Source: UBA2231 sp964415175 (lineage in GTDB: Bacteria > Elusimicrobiota > Elusimicrobia > Elusimicrobiales > UBA9959). Taken from it: DNA of 64,000 nt. Below the pieces are notes generated by a model. That model was not told the DNA's origin, made no database searches, and saw nothing but the letters and a program-made list of their open reading frames with translations. Location of the stretch: NCBI GenBank assembly GCA_964415175.1, contig CAYPYG010000003.1, positions 1-64,000 on the forward strand, in the 5' to 3' direction. The position numbers were made by a program, and so were the translations under genes. Positions 59,483 to 64,000 of the stretch are shown here, in pieces. The stretch's first letter is position 1. Every line of letters starts with the position of its first letter.

Positions 59483-60322
59483 ATGCCGCTCATACACCTG
59501 CTTTCCGCCTGCGACCAGCGCTGCGTGTTCTGCTCTTATCCGGCCGAGACCGTCGATACCGAACGGACCGGTCTGGCGGCGTGGGCGGCGGCGCTTAAAG
59601 AGCCGGGCCTGGTGCAGGTCTCGGGCGGTGAGCCGCTGCTGGCCGACAGGGACGCGCTGCTGAAGTTCGTCCTCTATTGCGCCGGCAGGAAGAGGCGCGT
59701 GGAGGTGCAGACGAACGGCGCGGCGCTGTCGCGGCTGCCGGAAGCGTATTTCCGCGGACTGCTGCGGGCGGTGAAACTGACGGGCGGCTATTTCAACGTC
59801 AATTTCCCGTCGGACTCGGCCGCCGCCGATCTTAAAATAACGCGGACGCGCGGAGCCTTCGCAGCCAGGCTGCGCGGCGTGCGCCGGCTGATAAAGGCCG
59901 GCGCGGCGGTGCGGCTGACCCATGTCGTAAGCTCGCTCAATTACCGCCGCCTGCCTTCTTTCGCGAAGTTCGCGGCCGCGGAACTCGAGGGCGTCTCCTG
60001 GATACAGTTCAGCTTCATCAAGGCCTACGGCAGGTCGGAGTCCGGTCTGTATGTGCCGCGCTACGCCGCCGTTTCGCCTTTCCTGATAAAAGCCCTGGAA
60101 CTGTGCCGGGAGCTGGGCCTGCGCTGCGAGACGGACCATATACCGCCCTGCTTCCTGGGCGGATTCGCTCTTTCAAGCGTGGACGCCAAAAAACTATCAT
60201 CTAAAGAGCGGGGTCCGCAGCTGGCCGAGAAAGCCTATGTCGCCGCCTGCCGCGGCTGCCGGCTGCGGAACATCTGCCCCGGACCGCGCAAGGATTACAT
60301 CAAGGTCCATAAGACGCTATGA
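59483..60322 (+). CDS. Short radical SAM enzyme, paralogue of domain 1 at 54718
   Basis: 279 residues. C10-x3-C14-x2-C17 (SACDQRCVFCSYP), VQVSGGEPLLADRD, FNVNFPSDSAAADLKITRTR, VVSSLNYRRLPSFAKF, QFSFIKAYGR, IPPCFLGGFAL and the C-terminal CRGCRLRNICPGPRKDY. SLNYR, F-FIK and the PxCFLxGF segment also occur in domain 1 of the protein at 54718, so these two are the closest relatives in the cluster. Its stop overlaps the start of the cysteine desulfurase gene (ATGA), implying a shared function. Confidence 0.74.
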   Translation: MPLIHLLSACDQRCVFCSYPAETVDTERTGLAAWAAALKEPGLVQVSGGEPLLADRDALLKFVLYCAGRKRRVEVQTNGAALSRLPEAYFRGLLRAVKLTGGYFNVNFPSDSAAADLKITRTRGAFAARLRGVRRLIKAGAAVRLTHVVSSLNYRRLPSFAKFAAAELEGVSWIQFSFIKAYGRSESGLYVPRYAAVSPFLIKALELCRELGLRCETDHIPPCFLGGFALSSVDAKKLSSKERGPQLAEKAYVAACRGCRLRNICPGPRKDYIKVHKTL

Positions 60323-61563
60323 ACAAGGCCATCGCCGCGCTCGACAAGGAATTCCCCGTCCTGAAGACCCGCCCCGGAGGCCGCAGGCTGGTCTATCTCG
60401 ACAGCGCCTGCACGGTGCTGAAACTGAAATGCGCGGCCGACGCGCAGCGCGGGAACCTGCTGCGGCTGGGCGGCTGCGGCGGCCGGCGCTCCTTCTATTC
60501 GCTCTCCGCGGAGATGGAGGCGGAGTTCGAGGCCGCGCGCCGTACGGTCGCGGGGTTCATGGGAGCGGGCTCGCCGGACGACGTCATCTTCACCGGCGGC
60601 GTCACCGACGCGGCGAACCTGCTGGCCTACTCCTTCCCTTTCACCAAAGAGCGAGACGAGGTGCTGCTGTCGCCGCTCGAGCACAATGCCGTATTCCTGC
60701 CTTTCGAGCGGCTGGCCGCCGCGGGGCGGGTTAAGCTGAAGGTCCTGCCGCTCAAGGGCCTGGCCCCCGACCTCGACGCCCTGCCGCGGCTGCTGGGCCG
60801 GCGCACGGCCCTGGTCTGTCTCAATCACGCCTCCAATATATTCGGCGGCAGGCAGGAACTCCGGCGCGCCGCGGCCCTGGCGCGCGCGGCCGGGGCTTAC
60901 CTTTTCTCCGACGACGCGCAGTTCGCGCCCACGCACGGCTCCGGCGCGGCGGCCGAAGGCGCGGACGCCTGCGCCTTCTCCGGGCACAAGGTCGGCGCTC
61001 CCTACTGCACGGGAGCTCTTTACGTCCGCCGGGAACTTATGGCGAAGCTGCGTCCCTGGCGGGTGGGCGGCGGGACCGTCGAAGGCGTGGAGCGCGGCGG
61101 CGGGTATAAAGCGAGGTATATAGAAGGGAACAGGGGTTTCGAGGCCGGCGTGCAGAACTACGCCGGCGCGGCCGGCCTGGCCGCGGCGATAAAGCGGCTG
61201 GAAAAAGCCGGCTTCGGGCATATCCGCGCCCATGTCTCGGGGCTCGTGCGCGACGCGCATGACAGGCTGTCGGCCGTGAAAGGCGTGCGGGTACTGGGAG
61301 AAAAAAACGCCCTGGCTGAAGGCTCCCTCGTCTCCATAGTCCCGGAGAAGCGCGGCTTCTCCGCTCAGGACTTCGCCCTTTTCCTCGACGGCAGCGTGAA
61401 AGGACTTTCGATAGCCGTGCGCTCGGGCCGCCACTGCGCCGACCTGGCCTGCCTGGCCTCCGGGGTGAAGGAGACGCTGCGCCTGTCGTATTTCACCTAC
61501 AATACGCCGGCCGATACGGAAGTCTTCGTCCGCGCGCTGGAGCGCTACCTGCGCATGATATAG
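60319..61563 (+). CDS. Cysteine desulfurase-like aminotransferase (class V, SufS/CsdA type)
   Basis: 414 residues, PLP enzyme. Start like SufS (LVYLDSACT), then LSPLEHNAVFLPFERLA with the stacking His, LVCLNHASNIFGG, the cofactor Asp in FSDDAQFAPTHG, the Schiff-base Lys in FSGHKVGAPYCTGALYVR, and the loop VRSGRHCADL, whose Cys is at the persulfide-forming position. So the active site looks complete. It is translationally coupled to the radical SAM gene at 59483. It could supply sulfur for the many Fe-S clusters encoded here or for sulfur insertion into the product; alternatively it may act on an amino acid of the peptide. Confidence 0.8.
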   Translation: MNKAIAALDKEFPVLKTRPGGRRLVYLDSACTVLKLKCAADAQRGNLLRLGGCGGRRSFYSLSAEMEAEFEAARRTVAGFMGAGSPDDVIFTGGVTDAANLLAYSFPFTKERDEVLLSPLEHNAVFLPFERLAAAGRVKLKVLPLKGLAPDLDALPRLLGRRTALVCLNHASNIFGGRQELRRAAALARAAGAYLFSDDAQFAPTHGSGAAAEGADACAFSGHKVGAPYCTGALYVRRELMAKLRPWRVGGGTVEGVERGGGYKARYIEGNRGFEAGVQNYAGAAGLAAAIKRLEKAGFGHIRAHVSGLVRDAHDRLSAVKGVRVLGEKNALAEGSLVSIVPEKRGFSAQDFALFLDGSVKGLSIAVRSGRHCADLACLASGVKETLRLSYFTYNTPADTEVFVRALERYLRMI

Positions 61564-61579
61564 AACGGGCCCAATTATA

Positions 61580-61585
61580 TAGAAT
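61580..61585 (+). promoter_or_regulatory. -10 box (TAGAAT) of the M20 hydrolase gene
   Basis: TATATAGAATATAG is an AT-rich island 18 nt after the desulfurase stop and about 28 nt before ATG 61613, which has its own ACGGAGGAAAAA ribosome site. It suggests that the M20 gene is a separate transcription unit. No clear -35 box. Confidence 0.45.
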
Positions 61586-61612
61586 ATAGTCACCATACCC
61601 ACGGAGGAAAAA

Positions 61613-62803
61613 ATGGACAAGAAAGAACTGCTGCACAAGACCGCTTTGAAATATAAGAAGGACATGGTCAAGTTCGCCTCGGACCTGGTCAAGATCCCCA
61701 GCTTCTCCTGCAAGGAAGGCCCGCTGGTGGAGCGCATCAAGAAAGAGATGATCAAGGTCGGCTTCGACAGGGTGAAGATCGACGCGATGGGCAATATCAT
61801 CGGCTTCCTCGGCAAGGGGAAGAAGAAGATCATGATCGACGCCCACATCGACACCGTCGGCATAGGCGACCCCAAGGCCTGGAAGATAAACCCGTTCGCC
61901 GGCCTGGTCAGGAACGGCCACATCTACGGCCGCGGCGCCACCGACCAGAAGCTCTCGATGGTCCCGATGGTCTACGCCGCGAAAATGATAAAGGACCTCA
62001 AGCTGGAGGGCGACTACACCCTGATGGCCGTCGGCTCCGTCATGGAGGAGGACTGCGACGGCCTGCCGCTCCTGCACATCATCAAGAAGGAGAAGATCCG
62101 CCCCGACTTCGTAGTCATCACCGAGCCGACCGACCTCAAGGTCTACCGCGGCCACCGCGGCCGGATGGAGATGAAGGTCGTGACCAAGGGCCGCAGCTGC
62201 CACGCCAGCGCGCCCGAGCGCGGCGACAACGCCGTCGTCAAGATGGCCGACATCACCAAGGAGATAACGGCCCTCAACAAGCGCCTCAAGAACGACAAGT
62301 TCATCGGCAAGGGCACCGTCGCCGTCACCTCGATCGAGTGCAAGACGCCGTCGCTCAACGCCGTGCCCGACGAGTGCACCATCTACCTGGACCGCCGCCT
62401 GACCGTCGGCGAGACGCTCAAGAGCTCTGTCGCCGAGATCAAGCGGCTGCCGTCCGTGAAGAAGGCGAAGGCCGCCGTCGAGGTGCTGCAGTACTCCGAG
62501 ACCGCCTGGACCGGCCTGAAGGTCGGCCAGGAGAAGTATTTCCCGACCTGGGTGCTGCCCGAGAGCCACAAGCTTGTGCAGGCCGGCGCCCGCGCCGCCG
62601 CGATCGCGCTGAAGAAGAAGCCGGTCATCAGCCGCTGGGTGTTCTCCACCAACGGCGTGGCCTCGGCCGGCCGGCTGGGCATCCCGACGATAGGCTTCGG
62701 CCCCTCGAACGAGATCTACGCCCACTCGGTCAACGAGAACATGCCGATAGACCACCTGGTCAAGGCGGCCGTGTTCTACGCCGCGCTGCCCGGCGAGCTC
62801 TGA
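61613..62803 (+). CDS. M20-family metallohydrolase (YgeY/ArgE/DapE type)
   Basis: 396 residues. Zinc-site motifs in order: IDAHIDTVGIG, the bridging Asp in GRGATDQKLSM, the general base pair in VMEEDCDG, the metal Glu in ITEPTD, and the last His in IYAHSVNENMP. A lid/dimerisation domain lies at about 185-295. The GRGATDQ and TEPTDLKVYRGHRGR stretches recall YgeY, the putative selenium-metabolism hydrolase, but the call at family level is safer. It deacylates or cleaves small peptide-like substrates. Its codon choice is very regular (strong AAG and CTG preference), as in highly expressed genes. Confidence 0.8.
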   Translation: MDKKELLHKTALKYKKDMVKFASDLVKIPSFSCKEGPLVERIKKEMIKVGFDRVKIDAMGNIIGFLGKGKKKIMIDAHIDTVGIGDPKAWKINPFAGLVRNGHIYGRGATDQKLSMVPMVYAAKMIKDLKLEGDYTLMAVGSVMEEDCDGLPLLHIIKKEKIRPDFVVITEPTDLKVYRGHRGRMEMKVVTKGRSCHASAPERGDNAVVKMADITKEITALNKRLKNDKFIGKGTVAVTSIECKTPSLNAVPDECTIYLDRRLTVGETLKSSVAEIKRLPSVKKAKAAVEVLQYSETAWTGLKVGQEKYFPTWVLPESHKLVQAGARAAAIALKKKPVISRWVFSTNGVASAGRLGIPTIGFGPSNEIYAHSVNENMPIDHLVKAAVFYAALPGEL

Positions 62804-62880
62804 CAGGGACGGGATCGTGAGGACCTCCGCGGCCCGTCGCGGAGCTCCGGGCACCGCCTGCGGCAAAAGCCGCCCTGATC

Positions 62881-62916
62881 CGGCCCGCGGCAGTTCCCGC
62901 GCGGGCCGCGCTTTTT
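62881..62916 (+). terminator. Rho-independent terminator or attenuator abutting the next start codon
   Basis: CGGCCCGCG (62881-62889) and CGCGGGCCG (62900-62908) form a 9-bp perfect stem with a 10-nt loop, followed by CGCTTTTT. It ends 3 nt before the ATG at 62920 of the next gene, so it either terminates the M20 message or attenuates transcription into the radical SAM gene. Confidence 0.8.
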
Positions 62917-62919
62917 AAG

Positions 62920-64000
62920 ATGCTGGATATTCCCCAGGAAATATTCGAGCGGGTCTATGACAAGGCCCGGACGCTGGATTATACCGGCTACTCCGAGCAG
63001 TACCCGCCCTTCGGGTCCTGGGGGAAGGCCGCCCTGTCGCGCGCGGGGCTGGGCGGGATCTGGCGCCGGGCCCTGCCCCGCTCTTCCCGCCTGGGCCTCT
63101 ACGTGAACTTTCCCTTCTGCCGCCGCAAATGCGAATTCTGTTTCCTGCCCGTCATCGCCTGCCCGCCGGAACGCCGCGGGGCGGCGGCCGCGGAGTACCT
63201 GCGCCTGCTGGAGAAAGAGATAAGGCTGCTCCCTCCCGCCGCCCGGCGGCGGGAGCTCGAGACCGTCTATCTCGGCGGGGGCACGCCGTCCCTGCTGCCG
63301 CCGGAGCGGCTGCGCGGACTGTTCGCCCTGCTGCGCCGTAATTTCAGTTTCGGCGCCCGTACGCAGATCAACGCCGAGATCGACCCCGCCGACCTGGACA
63401 CGGAACTGCTCGCCGCGCTGCGGGACTGCGGCGTTTCGCGCGTCTGCCTGGGCGTGCAGTCCTTCGCCGGCGAGGCCATCCGCCGCGCCGGGCGCCGCGG
63501 CGCGGCCGGGCTGGCGGAAAAGACGGCCGCGCTGCGGAAGGCCGGCATAAAATGCAATCTCGACATCATCTGCGGCCTGCCGGGCCAGGGCCGCGCCGGT
63601 TTCCTGCGCGACGTCCGCGGCGCGCTGGCCATGCGGCCCGACCAGGTGCATCTCAACGCCTTCTCGGCCACGCCCTACACGCTGTACTCCCTGCGCGGCG
63701 GCCGCGCTCCGGACGAGGCCGCGCTGCGCGCCCTGCTTTCCGAAGGTTTCGCGCTTCTGAAGAAGGCGGGTTATGTCACGGCCGACTACGATTCCGCCGG
63801 GCTGACGCGCTCGAGCCGCAATTTCCAGACCAGCGGTCTGCGCGACCGCAACTCGGTGCTGGGCCTCGGCCCGGCTTCCGTCTCGCGAGCCTTCGCCTCG
63901 GCCCGCTACATCAACTTCGCCGGCTGGGACCGCTGGCGCGCCGCGCTCCTGGCCGGCCGGCCGCCGGTATACCGCCTGGTCCGGACGGACCTGCGCGACG
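62920..64000 (+). CDS. HemW/HemN-like radical SAM protein (partial, runs off the window)
   Basis: 360 residues visible, no stop before the edge. Residues 55-80 have LGLYVNFPFCRRKCEFCF with C67-x3-C71-x2-C74, then the HemN-family series VYLGGGTPSLLPPERL, INAEIDPADLD, RVCLGVQSFAGEAIRRAGR, CNLDIICGLPGQG, and VLGLGPASVSR. It resembles coproporphyrinogen dehydrogenase relatives and HemW heme chaperones; the FCF in place of the usual YCx variants and an extra 55-residue N-terminus depart from typical HemW. ATG 62920 is the only good start, but it has no ribosome site and lies directly after a terminator-like hairpin. Confidence 0.72.
   Translation, partial: MLDIPQEIFERVYDKARTLDYTGYSEQYPPFGSWGKAALSRAGLGGIWRRALPRSSRLGLYVNFPFCRRKCEFCFLPVIACPPERRGAAAAEYLRLLEKEIRLLPPAARRRELETVYLGGGTPSLLPPERLRGLFALLRRNFSFGARTQINAEIDPADLDTELLAALRDCGVSRVCLGVQSFAGEAIRRAGRRGAAGLAEKTAALRKAGIKCNLDIICGLPGQGRAGFLRDVRGALAMRPDQVHLNAFSATPYTLYSLRGGRAPDEAALRALLSEGFALLKKAGYVTADYDSAGLTRSSRNFQTSGLRDRNSVLGLGPASVSRAFASARYINFAGWDRWRAALLAGRPPVYRLVRTDLRD

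Overview
The window looks like a GC-rich chromosome from a diderm (Gram-negative) bacterium. My best guess is phylum Elusimicrobiota. The reasons are a complete lipid A/BamA block, a PorV-like outer-membrane protein, and a secreted protein carrying the TYYPAPYGGYARL / GGNVGIG motif, which I recall from that phylum. This placement is inference from memory; no 16S or tRNA gene was seen. Most genes are packed with ATGA or GTGA stop-start overlaps. Several genes standing alone have a -10 box exactly 8 nt before the start codon, which suggests leaderless transcripts.

Layout. 1-2.2 kb: the end of a FlgD-Ig-like protein, a PorV/PorQ-like protein and a glycosyltransferase. 2.3-19.7 kb: purine biosynthesis (guaA; purC-purS-purL-purQ; purF-purD; purM; a purN-purH fusion), interrupted by a HAD hydrolase, an M42 peptidase, DoxX, methylmalonyl-CoA decarboxylase, a small zinc-ribbon protein and a class A beta-lactamase-fold protein. 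purB, purE/K, purA and guaB are absent here. The purCSLQ operon is bracketed by two inverted 139-bp palindromic elements whose differences are compensatory, so they behave like structured, ERIC-like repeats. 19.8-22.7 kb: a transglutaminase-like protein, an orphan release-factor-like protein and a secreted phospholipase D. 22.8-37.2 kb, minus strand: bamA-ompH-lpxD-lpxC-fabZ-lpxA-lpxI, then a plus-strand B12-binding radical SAM gene, then Gfo/Idh-lpxB-msbA-rel. 37.3-43.4 kb: a PhoH-type ATPase and a four-gene GTGA-coupled surface-glycan operon. 43.5-44.4 kb: a secreted barnase-family RNase with its barstar.

44.4-64 kb is the special region. A strong sigma70-type promoter (TTGAAA-16-TATAAT) precedes a secreted protein and an expanded His-Xaa-Ser (HXS) ribosomal-peptide system: hxsD, hxsB, a second hxsD, an hxsA precursor with 22 His-Xaa-Ser triplets and a C-terminal GGWC, two more hxsB paralogues and an hxsC. 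An A24-like membrane aspartyl peptidase and a run of further radical SAM enzymes follow. I count eleven radical SAM domains in about 18 kb. Five genes besides hxsC share hxsC's C-terminal Cys signature. The cluster also contains a GT-C-like membrane glycosyltransferase, a cysteine desulfurase coupled to one radical SAM gene, and a possible two-radical-SAM fusion created by a run of nine Gs. An M20 hydrolase with its own promoter and a HemW-like radical SAM gene, cut off by the window edge, close the sequence.

Working model (inference): HxsA is exported or membrane-anchored through its hydrophobic leader, is modified on its His-Xaa-Ser tail by several HxsB/HxsC-type enzymes assisted by HxsD proteins, and may be processed by the A24-like peptidase.
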